Position numbers and translations under genes: made by a program | Shown: positions 52,066 to 60,710 of the stretch, piece by piece | Numbering within the stretch: position 1 is the first letter of the stretch | How the letters are laid out: every line of letters starts with the position of its first letter | The notes under the pieces: model-generated | What the model was told of the DNA's origin: nothing | Database searches by the model: none | What the model saw: only the letters and a program-made list of their open reading frames with translations | Source of the DNA: Bacillota bacterium | GTDB lineage: Bacteria; Bacillota; Sulfobacillia; DUSP01; JBFMCS01 | Length of the DNA stretch: 64,000 nt | Direction: 5' to 3' | Assembly: GCA_040754315.1 (NCBI GenBank) | Contig: JBFMCS010000043.1 | Location: 16,212 to 80,211 of the forward strand

Positions 52066-52581
52066 GTGAAGGAGATCATGCTGCACTTGGCAAGGTGCAA
52101 CGGCTGCCTGAGCTGCGCTGTGGCCTGCGCCATCGAGCACTCCGAATCCAAGACCCTCTTGGGGGCGGTCTTGGAGAACAGCAAGCCCAGGCTCTCGGTG
52201 GAACCCTTTCTGGACAGGGCGGCCCCGGTAATGTGCCGGCACTGTACGGAGCCAGCCTGTGTTGACGCGTGCATGGCCGGGGCGATGCAGAGGGACGAGG
52301 CAACGGGGCTTGTGACCAACGAGGGACCCGGGCAGCAGTGCGTGGGATGCTGGATGTGTGTCATGGCGTGCCCATACGGGGCTATCATCCAGGAGACGGT
52401 TCCTGAAAAGAAGGCCCTGAAGTGCGACAGGTGTCCCGGGAGAGAGATCCCGGCCTGTGTACAGGCGTGCCCCAACGCAGCCCTGGTATTCGAGGAGCCC
52501 GGCCGTTTCGCCGCGGAGATCCGCCGGGGCAGTCTCGTAGGTTTGACGGCCAGCGGGCCCACGGAGCAGGGGAGGGGATAG
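52066..52581 (+). CDS. cooF: CooF-like ferredoxin (multi 4Fe-4S)
   Basis: A 171-residue polyferredoxin that takes electrons from CO dehydrogenase. Four cysteine groups are present: CNGCLSCAVAC, CRHCTEPACVDAC, CVGCWMCVMACPYGA and CDRCPGREIPACVQACP, enough for four 4Fe-4S clusters. GTG 52066 is chosen because GCGGAGGGG lies 7 bases upstream; the longer frame overlaps the end of cooS without signal. Ends in TAG two bases before the flavoprotein gene. Confidence 0.9.
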   Translation: MKEIMLHLARCNGCLSCAVACAIEHSESKTLLGAVLENSKPRLSVEPFLDRAAPVMCRHCTEPACVDACMAGAMQRDEATGLVTNEGPGQQCVGCWMCVMACPYGAIIQETVPEKKALKCDRCPGREIPACVQACPNAALVFEEPGRFAAEIRRGSLVGLTASGPTEQGRG

Positions 52582-52583
52582 AC

Positions 52584-53861
52584 TTGGACAGGCTGCGCCA
52601 CGTGATTATCGGCTCGAGCGCGGCGGGAACCAAGGCCGCGGAGACCCTGAGGCGCCTGCGGCCGGAGGATGATATCACAGTGATCAGTGATGAAGCCAAT
52701 CCCCTGTACTCTCGCTGTCTCTTGCCGCACCTCTTAGGGGAAACCCGGGATGAGGATGGCATCCGGTTTCGCCCCGGGGACTTCTTCTCAAGATGGCGAC
52801 TGAACAGGGTGCTTGGTGCGGGGGTGACCGCGGTGGAACCGCACCGCTCAAGGGTCATCATACAGGACAACAGCACCCTGGAGTATGACAGGCTCCTCAT
52901 TGCCACTGGGAGTTCCTCGTTCATTCCCCCCGTGCCTGGCCTTGCCGGGCCTAGGGTCCTGGGCCTGCGGACCCTGGATGACGCCCGGCGGATAGGAGCC
53001 CTGGCACAGGAATCACGCCGGGTGGTCATCGTTGGGGCGGGGTTCGTAGGACTGGAGGTAGCCTACGCCCTCCGCAGGAGGGGCCTGGAGGTGACCGTTG
53101 TGGAGAAGCTCCCGGGCATCCTCCCGCAACAGATGGACCATGAGGCTGCCGGTATCATCCAGGAGGATATCGAGGGCGCCGGTGTCCGGCTGGTGCTAGG
53201 GACCGGGATTCTCCAGGTGAGGGATGGGGGAGGCGGCTCCCTTCGTGTCATCCTGGAGGATGAAAGGGTCCTGGAGGCAGGCTTCGTAATCGTTGCTGCG
53301 GGCACCCGGCCCAACGTAGGGTTCCTGGACCAGTCAGGGATCCACGTAGAGAGGGGCATCCCGGTAGACGGGCAGATGTCCACCAACGTCCAGGGGGTCT
53401 ACGCCGCGGGTGATGTGGCGGTGACAGTGGACGCTGTCACGGGCTCCGCGGGCCTTACACCCATCTGGCCCAACGCTGTAGTCCAGGGCCGTGTGGCCGG
53501 CTTCAACATGGCGGGGAAAAACCGCCTCTACAGCAGCCAGATAGCGCTGCAGAACGCCGTGGAGTTCCAAGATGTGCCAGCGGTTTCCCTGGGGCTCTCC
53601 CGCGCCCCGGGTGAGGGCTACGAGGTGATTTCCGTATATAACCCGTCAAGGGGCATCTACCGGAAGATGGTGCTGAGGGAGGATACCCCTGTAGGGATGA
53701 TACTGGTGGGTGACATCAGGCAATCGGGGGTTGTCGCCTCGCTCATCAGGAGGAAACGACCCCTGGCTGAGGACCTCAAGGAGGCCTTCCTCCACGGTAA
53801 CCTTCACACGGGGCACCTGCTCTCGTTCAGCACCAGGAGGGACCGCCTAGGGCAGGGGTAA
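52584..53861 (+). CDS. CO dehydrogenase-associated FAD/NAD(P) oxidoreductase
   Basis: A 425-residue pyridine-nucleotide-disulfide-type flavoprotein. FAD binding is VIIGSSAAGTKAAETLRRL; the NAD(P) loop is VVIVGAGFVGLEVAYALRRR; the second FAD contact is GVYAAGDVAVTVDAV. It lacks the redox CxxxxC of glutathione reductase, but has a single Cys in PLYSRCLLP as in NADH oxidases. Family knowledge: cooS-cooF-FNOR clusters pass CO electrons to NAD(P)+. The TTG 52584 start follows GGGGAGGGG. A terminator lies 40 bases downstream. Confidence 0.88.
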   Translation: MDRLRHVIIGSSAAGTKAAETLRRLRPEDDITVISDEANPLYSRCLLPHLLGETRDEDGIRFRPGDFFSRWRLNRVLGAGVTAVEPHRSRVIIQDNSTLEYDRLLIATGSSSFIPPVPGLAGPRVLGLRTLDDARRIGALAQESRRVVIVGAGFVGLEVAYALRRRGLEVTVVEKLPGILPQQMDHEAAGIIQEDIEGAGVRLVLGTGILQVRDGGGGSLRVILEDERVLEAGFVIVAAGTRPNVGFLDQSGIHVERGIPVDGQMSTNVQGVYAAGDVAVTVDAVTGSAGLTPIWPNAVVQGRVAGFNMAGKNRLYSSQIALQNAVEFQDVPAVSLGLSRAPGEGYEVISVYNPSRGIYRKMVLREDTPVGMILVGDIRQSGVVASLIRRKRPLAEDLKEAFLHGNLHTGHLLSFSTRRDRLGQG

Positions 53862-53899
53862 TCCACCGGCCCAGGCGCCAGCTTTGCCAAAGAAACCTT

Positions 53900-53919
53900 A
53901 CCCCACGGCCACGTGGGGT
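53900..53919 (+). terminator. terminator after the cooS operon
   Basis: ACCCCACG and CGTGGGGT pair perfectly (8 bp) around GCCA, followed by TCTTGTTTCT. Confidence 0.8.
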
Positions 53920-54050
53920 TCTTGTTTCTGTCCTCACATGTGGGGCCCGCATCTGCCTCTTTCGGCTGGCATGACGAGGCACTCCCGGTGCGCCATGTCT
54001 ATTGCCGGACCGCTTCTGGTCATACTAACGGGTAGACGAGGAGGGATGTC

Positions 54051-55265
54051 ATGGGCGGGGATTCTGTCAAGACCAGGGGATATGGGGAGATCCTGGAGAG
54101 TGCCAGGGAGCGGGTCAGAGAGGCCCTGGACAGGGCCCGGGATGCCTGGGCTGACCTTGATGCCAGAGGCCTGGGCCAAGAGTTCTCCCAGGGCTTCCAG
54201 GAGCTCGGGAGGAGCATATCGCGAAGCGCCGGGGCGGCCGCTAGAGGCATCAGGAACCTGGACGCCAGCCGGGTGTGGGAGGGACTGCGGCATGTCAGGT
54301 TCCAGGATGTCAAGGCATACGTGAGGGACAAACCCTTCTACAGCCTGGCGCTGGCCGTGGGCGTCTTTTACCTGGGCTCGCTGCCCTTCCAGGCGGTGGC
54401 GCCCTTCCCTCCTGAATCTTTGCCTCCCCCGTTCCAGCGAGAACTCACTGAGGAGCCCACCATCAGCGTCTTCTTTCACGACACGGGAAGTATCCGGGAG
54501 ATGAGGATCGAAGAGTACCTGGAAGGGGTCGTGGCGGGGGAAATGAACGCGGGGTGGCCCCGGGAGGCCCTGGCCGCCCAGGCCATAGTCGCCAGGACGT
54601 TTACATGGCGGAAGATCCAGGACGGGGGGGTCGAGGAACGGGGTACCGATGCCAGCACAAACGAGCAGGAGTTCCAGGCGTACAACGCAGGTGCTGTCAC
54701 TGATGCCGTCCAGGATGCCGTCGAAATGACCCGGGGGAAGATCATAACCTACCAGGGTGAGCCGGTACTGGCCTGGTTCCACGCCAGTTCCGGGGGGCGC
54801 ACCGCCACAGCCCACGAGGGACTGGAGTTTGACAGCGAGCCAACCCCCTACATCCAATCGGTGGATGATATCGACATAACTAAAGACCTGGAATGGCAAA
54901 GGACCTTCACCCTTTCGGAAATCGAGGAGGCGGCAAGGAGCCTTGGGGCAGACACTGGCCCCGTCAGGAGCGTCAGAGTGGGCAGGCGCGGGCCGTCAGG
55001 TCGTGCCTTGACTCTGGTCATCAACGGAGAGAGCGTCTCCGCGCCCCGCTTTCGCCTGGTAGTGAGCAGTGAGGCCATGAGATCAACCCTCATCACCGGG
55101 ATTGAGCTGGAGGGCAACACGGTAACCATGAAGGGCAGGGGCTTCGGGCACGGTGTCGGGCTCTCCCAGTGGGGAGCCTGGGCCATGGCCCAGAGGGGCA
55201 AGTCACCCGAGGAAATAGTCAGCTTCTACTTCAAGAACACCAGGATCGAGCGGTTCTGGGAGTGA
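54051..55265 (+). CDS. spoIID: SpoIID-like lytic transglycosylase domain protein
   Basis: A 404-residue protein. The unusual first 95 residues are charged, probably helical and cytoplasmic (ARERVREALDRARDAW and similar). One membrane helix follows (FYSLALAVGVFYLGSLPF, about 98-115), then the SpoIID/LytB domain with RIEEYLEGVVAGEMNAGWP, AQAIVARTFTW, FHASSGGRTATAHE and GRGFGHGVGLSQWGA. SpoIID cuts glycan strands denuded by SpoIIP during engulfment of the forespore. Ordinary SpoIID lacks the long cytoplasmic part. A SpoIIP fusion gene follows after 16 bases, so the two engulfment hydrolases are co-expressed here. Confidence 0.85.
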   Translation: MGGDSVKTRGYGEILESARERVREALDRARDAWADLDARGLGQEFSQGFQELGRSISRSAGAAARGIRNLDASRVWEGLRHVRFQDVKAYVRDKPFYSLALAVGVFYLGSLPFQAVAPFPPESLPPPFQRELTEEPTISVFFHDTGSIREMRIEEYLEGVVAGEMNAGWPREALAAQAIVARTFTWRKIQDGGVEERGTDASTNEQEFQAYNAGAVTDAVQDAVEMTRGKIITYQGEPVLAWFHASSGGRTATAHEGLEFDSEPTPYIQSVDDIDITKDLEWQRTFTLSEIEEAARSLGADTGPVRSVRVGRRGPSGRALTLVINGESVSAPRFRLVVSSEAMRSTLITGIELEGNTVTMKGRGFGHGVGLSQWGAWAMAQRGKSPEEIVSFYFKNTRIERFWE

Positions 55266-55281
55266 AAGGAAGGTGCCCGAG

Positions 55282-56835
55282 ATGCCCAACCTTCCCCTAG
55301 GCATAATCGTGCTTGTGCTGGCGGCCGCCCTCTTCTACCTGGGTGTGGCCCACAGGGTTCTTGACCGGCTGAGGCTCACCGACCGGGCGGCCTTCCTGAT
55401 CCTGGGCGCCCTGGTGCTGGGGGGTCTATTGCCAACGGTGCAAGTGGCTCCCACCCTTAGCGTGGACCTGGGAGGGGCCTTGATCCCCCTGGGCGTCGCC
55501 GCCTACCTGGTGTTCACAGCGGATACCAGGGCGGAGAAGATCCGATCGGTACTGGCGGCCTTCGTGGTGGCCGGAGTGGTTTGGTGGTCCGACAAGGTGC
55601 TCCCCTTCGAACCGGGCGCGCTAAGGGGCCCAGTGGATCTTGATCCCATCTTCGTGCCGGGACTGGTGGCTGCGATTGTGGCCTACATCACGGGGCGCAG
55701 CCGGCGTGGAGCCTTTGTGGGCGCCACCGGCGGAGTTGTCCTTACTGACGTGGCCTCTGCCCTGGAGAACCTTCTCCGGGGGGTGCGGGGGGCCGTAGTA
55801 GCCGTGGGGGGCGGTGGGGTCTTCGATACAGTAGTGCTCTCGGGCCTCCTGGCGGTGGTCCTGGCCGAGGCCGTGGGAGAGGCTAGGGAGTGGCTTCACC
55901 GGCGCTCGCCCAGGGCCAAGAGCCTCATGACCGGACCGGGTACTGCCGCTCTGGGCCTAACCGTGGGCATCCTGGCGGCCGTACTCACCTGGCAGGGGTG
56001 GCCTGTGGTAGACGGCTGGGAGGAGGGGCACCCGGGTTCGTACCGTGTTATGGTAGATGAGGAAGGTAACATGGTGATGAGCACATCACGCAGGATATCC
56101 CGGGGCGACCAGTTCATATCCAGCGGGAACCTCCTGTACGAAGTGGTCCGTGTGAAGGGCAGGGTGGCCAGGGCCGTGTGCCACGGCACAGTGGACCTGG
56201 AGGCGGAGGTGACTGCCATCCCCGTGTCCCCCGGGGATGGGGACACACCCAGGGTGGGCATCTACCACACCCACAACGCAGAGTCATATGTGAGGTCTGA
56301 CGGTGCAGACTCCATCTACGGGCGGGGTGGAATACATGAGGTGGGCAGCGCCCTGGCCCAATCCCTGGCAGCCCAGGGGACCCGCGTGAGGTATTCCGAG
56401 GACCTGCACCTCCCCCACGACAGGGGCGCCTACAGGAGGTCGCGTTCCACGGCCATCTCGCTCCTGGCATTCAGGCCCCATGCAATCTTCGACGTCCATC
56501 GCGACGCGCTGCCTCAGCCGGAGTATGCTGCTAGGGTGTCCGGTGACTGGGTCACCCAGATCATGATAGTTGTTGGCCAGCAAAACGCCAATGCCCTGGC
56601 CAACCGGGAGTTTGCCCAGCGCCTCAAGGCAGTCGCCGACCGCCTGCACCCGGACCTTGTGCGGGGCATCTTTTTCGCCCGGGGCAACTACAACCAGGAC
56701 GTCCTCCCCAGGGCGCTCCTCCTTGAGGTTGGCTCCCATACCAATGCCAGGGAGTCAGCGGAACGGGGAGCGGTCCTCTTCGGGGAGGTGGTCAGTGAGT
56801 TCTTCCGCAGCCAGGCTGCGACTGGGGGATCCTGA
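55282..56835 (+). CDS. spoIIP: DUF1614-SpoIIP fusion protein
   Basis: A 517-residue protein with two parts. Residues 1-250 are hydrophobic with about seven helices and match DUF1614 (SVDLGGALIPLGVAAYLVF, TGRSRRGAFVGATGGVVLTD). After a linker, residues about 325-510 are a SpoIIP amidase/endopeptidase: RVGIYHTHNAESYV with the zinc His, FDVHRDALPQ, and ALLLEVGSHTNARESAE with the Glu. SpoIIP removes stem peptides during engulfment, ahead of SpoIID. In most spore formers SpoIIP has one membrane helix; here it is fused to a multi-pass domain. ATG 55282 is chosen for the AAAGGAAGG site 9 bases upstream. Confidence 0.83.
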   Translation: MPNLPLGIIVLVLAAALFYLGVAHRVLDRLRLTDRAAFLILGALVLGGLLPTVQVAPTLSVDLGGALIPLGVAAYLVFTADTRAEKIRSVLAAFVVAGVVWWSDKVLPFEPGALRGPVDLDPIFVPGLVAAIVAYITGRSRRGAFVGATGGVVLTDVASALENLLRGVRGAVVAVGGGGVFDTVVLSGLLAVVLAEAVGEAREWLHRRSPRAKSLMTGPGTAALGLTVGILAAVLTWQGWPVVDGWEEGHPGSYRVMVDEEGNMVMSTSRRISRGDQFISSGNLLYEVVRVKGRVARAVCHGTVDLEAEVTAIPVSPGDGDTPRVGIYHTHNAESYVRSDGADSIYGRGGIHEVGSALAQSLAAQGTRVRYSEDLHLPHDRGAYRRSRSTAISLLAFRPHAIFDVHRDALPQPEYAARVSGDWVTQIMIVVGQQNANALANREFAQRLKAVADRLHPDLVRGIFFARGNYNQDVLPRALLLEVGSHTNARESAERGAVLFGEVVSEFFRSQAATGGS

Positions 56836-56870
56836 AGTTACCCCTCCCCGGAGGAGAAACCGGCTGGACG

Positions 56871-57917
56871 GTGAATAATAGGCGGGGAGGGGTGGTACCC
56901 ATTTCCAGACCGGTCCTGGGCATAGAAACCTCATGCGATGAGACCTCGGCCGCGCTTCTCAGGGACGGCCGGGAGCTCCTCTCCAACATCATCTCTTCCC
57001 AGATGGAGATCCACCGGGAGTACGGGGGTGTGGTGCCGGAGCTGGCCTCAAGGAAACACGTGGAGAGCATCCTCCCCGTAATTGACCAGGCCTTCACCGA
57101 GGCCGAGGTCAGGAAGGGCGATGTCTCCGCCGTGAGCGTGACCTATGGCCCGGGCCTGGTCGGGGCGCTGGTGGTTGGATTATCTGTGGCCAAGGCCTTG
57201 GCATATGCCTGGGGAGTGCCCCTCCTTGGGGTTCATCACCTTGAGGCCCACATCTACGCCAACTTCGTGGAGGCCCAGAGGGAGTTCCCCCTGGTCTGCC
57301 TGGTGGTCTCCGGCGGGCACACCGAGATAGTGCTGATGGAAGGTCACGGAGACCTGGTCATCCTGGGCAGGACCAGGGATGACGCCGCTGGGGAGGCCTT
57401 CGACAAGGTGGCCAGGGTACTGGGGCTTGAATACCCCGGGGGACCGGCCATCGACCGTGTGGCGGCGAAGGGTGACGAGGAATACCTGAGCCTTCGCCGG
57501 TCGCACCTGGAGGAGGGCAGCCTGGACTTCAGTTTCAGCGGGATCAAGACCGCTGTGGCCTACCTGGTGAATGACCTCACCCAGGCCCGGAAGGCCATCC
57601 CCGTAGCCCACATAGCGGCCTCCTTCAGGAGAGCCGTAGTTGATGTCCTGGTGGACAAGACCATGGCTGCTGCGGAGAGGCATGGGGTGAAGAGCGTATT
57701 CATGGCGGGAGGGGTAGCCGCCAACAGCCTCCTCCGGGAGGAGATGCTGCGGGCCGGGGGAAGCCGGGGCCTTGAGGTATCCTTCCCCCCGGCCAACCTG
57801 TGCACTGACAACGCCGCCATGGTGGCCTGCGCCGGCCACTACCTCCTGAAGAGGGGGTTAGTTTCCGACCTTAGCCTGGATGCGGAGGCCGGGCCAGAGC
57901 TGGGGGTGCGAGGATGA
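56871..57917 (+). CDS. tsaD: tRNA threonylcarbamoyltransferase TsaD
   Basis: A 348-residue catalytic subunit of t6A synthesis. LGIETSCDETSAALL begins the ASKHA fold; metal is held by the His pair in GVHHLEAHIYANF and by Asp in DNAAMVACAGH. CLVVSGGHTEIVLM and LDFSFSGIKTAVAYL are the substrate loops. The exact start is unclear: GTG 56871 is given, but GTG 56892 next to GGGGAGG is possible. It is 36 bases after spoIIP and 17 kb from tsaE-tsaB. Confidence 0.93.
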   Translation: MNNRRGGVVPISRPVLGIETSCDETSAALLRDGRELLSNIISSQMEIHREYGGVVPELASRKHVESILPVIDQAFTEAEVRKGDVSAVSVTYGPGLVGALVVGLSVAKALAYAWGVPLLGVHHLEAHIYANFVEAQREFPLVCLVVSGGHTEIVLMEGHGDLVILGRTRDDAAGEAFDKVARVLGLEYPGGPAIDRVAAKGDEEYLSLRRSHLEEGSLDFSFSGIKTAVAYLVNDLTQARKAIPVAHIAASFRRAVVDVLVDKTMAAAERHGVKSVFMAGGVAANSLLREEMLRAGGSRGLEVSFPPANLCTDNAAMVACAGHYLLKRGLVSDLSLDAEAGPELGVRG

Positions 57918-58402
57918 GGAGGCTCACCAGCCACCCGGCACCAGGCCCCAAGAATTCCATGCAGTACTGGGGGGCAATGGCAGGCCGCTGGCGCACCTCC
58001 CGGAACTTCCTGTTGATATGGGTGTCCCGCTACATCCCCTATCTCCCCTTGAAGAACGCCCTCCTGCGGATGACCGGGATGAGGCTGGGCCAGGACGTGT
58101 CCATCGGCCTCATGGTCATGATAGATGTGCTCTTCCCTCACCTCATAACCGTGGATGACGACTCCATCATCGGCTACAACACCACCATACTGGCTCACGA
58201 GTTCCTGTTGGACCAGCTCAGGACCGGGAGCGTGCGAGTGGGAAAACGCGTCCTCATAGGGGCTCACTCCCTTGTACTGCCCGGCGTGGAGATCGGGGAC
58301 GGGGCGGTGGTCTCCGCCTGTTCCCTGGTGAACCGGGATGTGCCTCCAGGGGCTCGCGTGGGAGGCGTGCCCGCGAGGCCCCTGGAGGAAAGGGATGCCT
58401 GA
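57914..58402 (+). CDS. left-handed beta-helix acyltransferase
   Basis: A 162-residue hexapeptide-repeat transferase of the maltose/galactoside O-acetyltransferase type. The helical leader WRTSRNFLLIWVSRYIPYLP is followed by imperfect hexapeptides: LGQDVSIGLMVMIDVLFP, DDSIIGYNTTILAHE with a candidate catalytic His, RVGKRVLIGAHSLVLPGVEI, and the closing GARVGGVPARPLEE. The acceptor is unknown; envelope sugar modification is possible. ATG overlaps the tsaD stop (ATGA). Confidence 0.8.
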   Translation: MRRLTSHPAPGPKNSMQYWGAMAGRWRTSRNFLLIWVSRYIPYLPLKNALLRMTGMRLGQDVSIGLMVMIDVLFPHLITVDDDSIIGYNTTILAHEFLLDQLRTGSVRVGKRVLIGAHSLVLPGVEIGDGAVVSACSLVNRDVPPGARVGGVPARPLEERDA

Positions 58403-59675
58403 CGCCATCATCAAGGAGGCGCTGAGACAAGGAGCGATACCCCTCACCTCCTCCTGCAATCTGGACTGTGTGTTCTGCAGCAACCGCTATAACCCCCCGG
58501 GGGTTGAGGTTCTCAGGATGGCCCCCCGTTCTTCCCAGGAGGTCCTGGCAGACCTGAGGTTCCTTCCCTCAAGGGGGCGCCTGGTGATAGGGGAGGCTGC
58601 CACTCGTGTCCTGGAGGGTGAGCCCTTCACCTCACCGCAACTGTTCCCGGTTCTCGAGGGCATCAGGGAGGCCTTTCCCTCCAGGCCAATCCAGGTAACC
58701 ACGAACGGCACCCTGGCGGACCCCAGGGATGCCCGGGTCTTAAAGAGGCTCGGTGTGGAACTGGTGGTATCCCTGAACCTCGTTGACCCCGGGCTGAGGC
58801 GGCACTACCTCGGGGATACACAGCCTGAACGGGCTCCCCGGTTCGTGGAAGCCCTCCCGGCCGAGGATGTGCCCTTTCACGGCAGCATTGTCTGCCTGTC
58901 CCACCTGGTTGGCGAGGATGAGGTGGTTCGCACTGCTTCCTTCCTTGAACGTGCGGGTGCCTTGAGCCTGCGCCTCATCACACCGGGAGGAACCCGCCTG
59001 GCCCCTTCAGAACTCCTGCCTGGCCCTGGGGTGGTTCAGGGTATGGCTGAAAGGCTGGAGTCACTAGTTGATATGCCTGTGTTCCTCGAGCCCAGCCTGG
59101 GGATTGACGGTCTCCCCGTGGTGGCGGCGGTGCTCAGGGGAAGCCCTGCCTTCCGCGCAGGCATCCGCCAGGGGGACGTGGTCTTGGAGGTGGACGGGCG
59201 CCCAGTCACAGCCAGGGCTGAGGCCCACGCCCTTTGCCTTGCGGAGAACCCTGAGGTCTTGGTGCGGCGGGGTGCAGCAGGGATGAGGTTCAGGGTGGCC
59301 AAGGGCCCCCATGATGCGGGAGGCCTGGTGTTCCAGTCGGACCTGCCACCGGGAGCCCTAGCCCGGCTGGATGAACTGAGGCAAGGCCCTGGGGCAGCCC
59401 CGGTTGCCCTCTGCTCGCGCCGGGCCTGGGACAGGCTAATCTCCATCGAAGGGCTGGAGGTCCTCCCCGTGGAGAATGCCTTCTTCGGCGGCAACATAGA
59501 GAGCGCGGGCTTGCTGACCGCAGGGGATTTCGCCAGGATGGCCAGGGCCGTTCCCCCCGGGAGCGACTTGGTGCTATTGCCCAGGGCACCCTGGGACAGC
59601 AGGGGCAGGGACCTCCTGGGGACGCACTACTATAGCCTGGCTGAGGTTTTCGGATGCAGGGTGGAGGTGATCTGA
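58395..59675 (+). CDS. radical SAM-PDZ protein (DUF512-related)
   Basis: A 426-residue protein. The N-terminal radical SAM part has SSCNLDCVFCSNRYNPPG (C21, C25, C28) and GRLVIGEAATR. A PDZ-like domain follows at about 250-310, with LRGSPAFRAGIRQGDVVLEV. The C-terminal 110 residues (GLVFQSDLPPGALARLDELR to FFGGNIESAGLLTAGDF) look like the end of DUF512 proteins. In the usual DUF512 family the PDZ comes first; here the order appears permuted. Function unknown, possibly maturation of an exported or membrane protein. Start at 58395 behind GGAGGAAAGGG. Confidence 0.7.
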   Translation: MPDAIIKEALRQGAIPLTSSCNLDCVFCSNRYNPPGVEVLRMAPRSSQEVLADLRFLPSRGRLVIGEAATRVLEGEPFTSPQLFPVLEGIREAFPSRPIQVTTNGTLADPRDARVLKRLGVELVVSLNLVDPGLRRHYLGDTQPERAPRFVEALPAEDVPFHGSIVCLSHLVGEDEVVRTASFLERAGALSLRLITPGGTRLAPSELLPGPGVVQGMAERLESLVDMPVFLEPSLGIDGLPVVAAVLRGSPAFRAGIRQGDVVLEVDGRPVTARAEAHALCLAENPEVLVRRGAAGMRFRVAKGPHDAGGLVFQSDLPPGALARLDELRQGPGAAPVALCSRRAWDRLISIEGLEVLPVENAFFGGNIESAGLLTAGDFARMARAVPPGSDLVLLPRAPWDSRGRDLLGTHYYSLAEVFGCRVEVI

Positions 59676-60710
59676 TTGGAGATGGCCGAGGTGCTAAAGA
59701 CCCTGTCCAAGATCCCGGGGGTCTCCGGGCACGAGGACAAGCTGGCAGCGGTTTTCCAGGGGGTTCCAGGGGTCGAGGTGCGCACGGACGTGATGGGCAG
59801 CGTCATCGCCATCAGGCGTGGGACCGGCCCAGAACCCAGGCCCAGGATAATGCTGGCGGCCCACTGTGACGAGATCGGCCTCATGGTGACCAAGGTCGAG
59901 GAAGGAGGCTTCCTCCGGTTCGTACCTGTGGGAGGGGTGGATCCCAGGGTGTTGCCAGGGCAGGCTGTGATGGTACACGGGAAGAGAGCCATCCCGGGGG
60001 TCGTGGGCTTCACCCCGCCGCACCTGGTAGACCCAGGCAAGGAGAAGGAGACCGTGCCCATGCATGAGCTCTACATTGACACGGGGAACGAGGCCGGTGA
60101 CATCCAGGTGGGGGACGTGTGTACCTTCGACTCCGGTTTCACCCGGCTGGGACCGAAACGTGCCGCAGGCAAGGCCATGGACGACAGGGCAGGTGTGGCT
60201 GTTCTCTTAGGGTGCCTGGAGGAGCTGGGCCACATGCGGCACCAGGCGGATGTCTACCTCGCCGCCACGGTTCAGGAGGAGGTCGGGTTCCGGGGGGCAA
60301 TAACGTGTACCTATGATATCATCCCCGACATCGGGGTCGCGGTGGATGTCACCCACGGTGCCATGCCTGGGCTTCCGGAGTACGATACGCATGAGCTTGG
60401 CAAGGGCCCTACCATAACCCTGGGCGGGAACATCCACCCTGTGATCCACAAGGCCCTGGTGGAGGTTGCTGAGGCAGAGGGGATACCCTACCAGCTGGAG
60501 GCAATGCCAGGGAGCACCGGGACTGACGCCTGGGCCATGCAGGTGTGCCGGGCAGGCGTGCCCTCGGGGCTGGTCTCCGTCCCCCTTCGCTACATGCATA
60601 CGCCTGTGGAGACACTGGAGTTGAAAGACGCCGAACTGGCTGCCAGGCTCCTTGCCCGGTTTGCCCTCCGGGTGGACAGGGTCTTCCTGGAGGGACTGTC
60701 ATGGAACTAG
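59676..60710 (+). CDS. M42 family aminopeptidase (first copy)
   Basis: A 344-residue cocatalytic-metal aminopeptidase of the M42 (TET/FrvX/glucanase-like) family. MLAAHCDEIGLMV gives the first His; KAMDDRAGVAVLLG the bridging Asp; TVQEEVGFRGA the catalytic Glu and metal Glu; VDVTHGAMPG the Asp; and YMHTPVETLEL the last His. All ligands are present, so it should be active. M42 enzymes form dodecameric tetrahedra that clear peptides. TTG 59676 lies just after GGAGGTGATC; ATG 59682 is also possible. It is the first of three overlapping paralogues. Confidence 0.88.
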   Translation: MEMAEVLKTLSKIPGVSGHEDKLAAVFQGVPGVEVRTDVMGSVIAIRRGTGPEPRPRIMLAAHCDEIGLMVTKVEEGGFLRFVPVGGVDPRVLPGQAVMVHGKRAIPGVVGFTPPHLVDPGKEKETVPMHELYIDTGNEAGDIQVGDVCTFDSGFTRLGPKRAAGKAMDDRAGVAVLLGCLEELGHMRHQADVYLAATVQEEVGFRGAITCTYDIIPDIGVAVDVTHGAMPGLPEYDTHELGKGPTITLGGNIHPVIHKALVEVAEAEGIPYQLEAMPGSTGTDAWAMQVCRAGVPSGLVSVPLRYMHTPVETLELKDAELAARLLARFALRVDRVFLEGLSWN

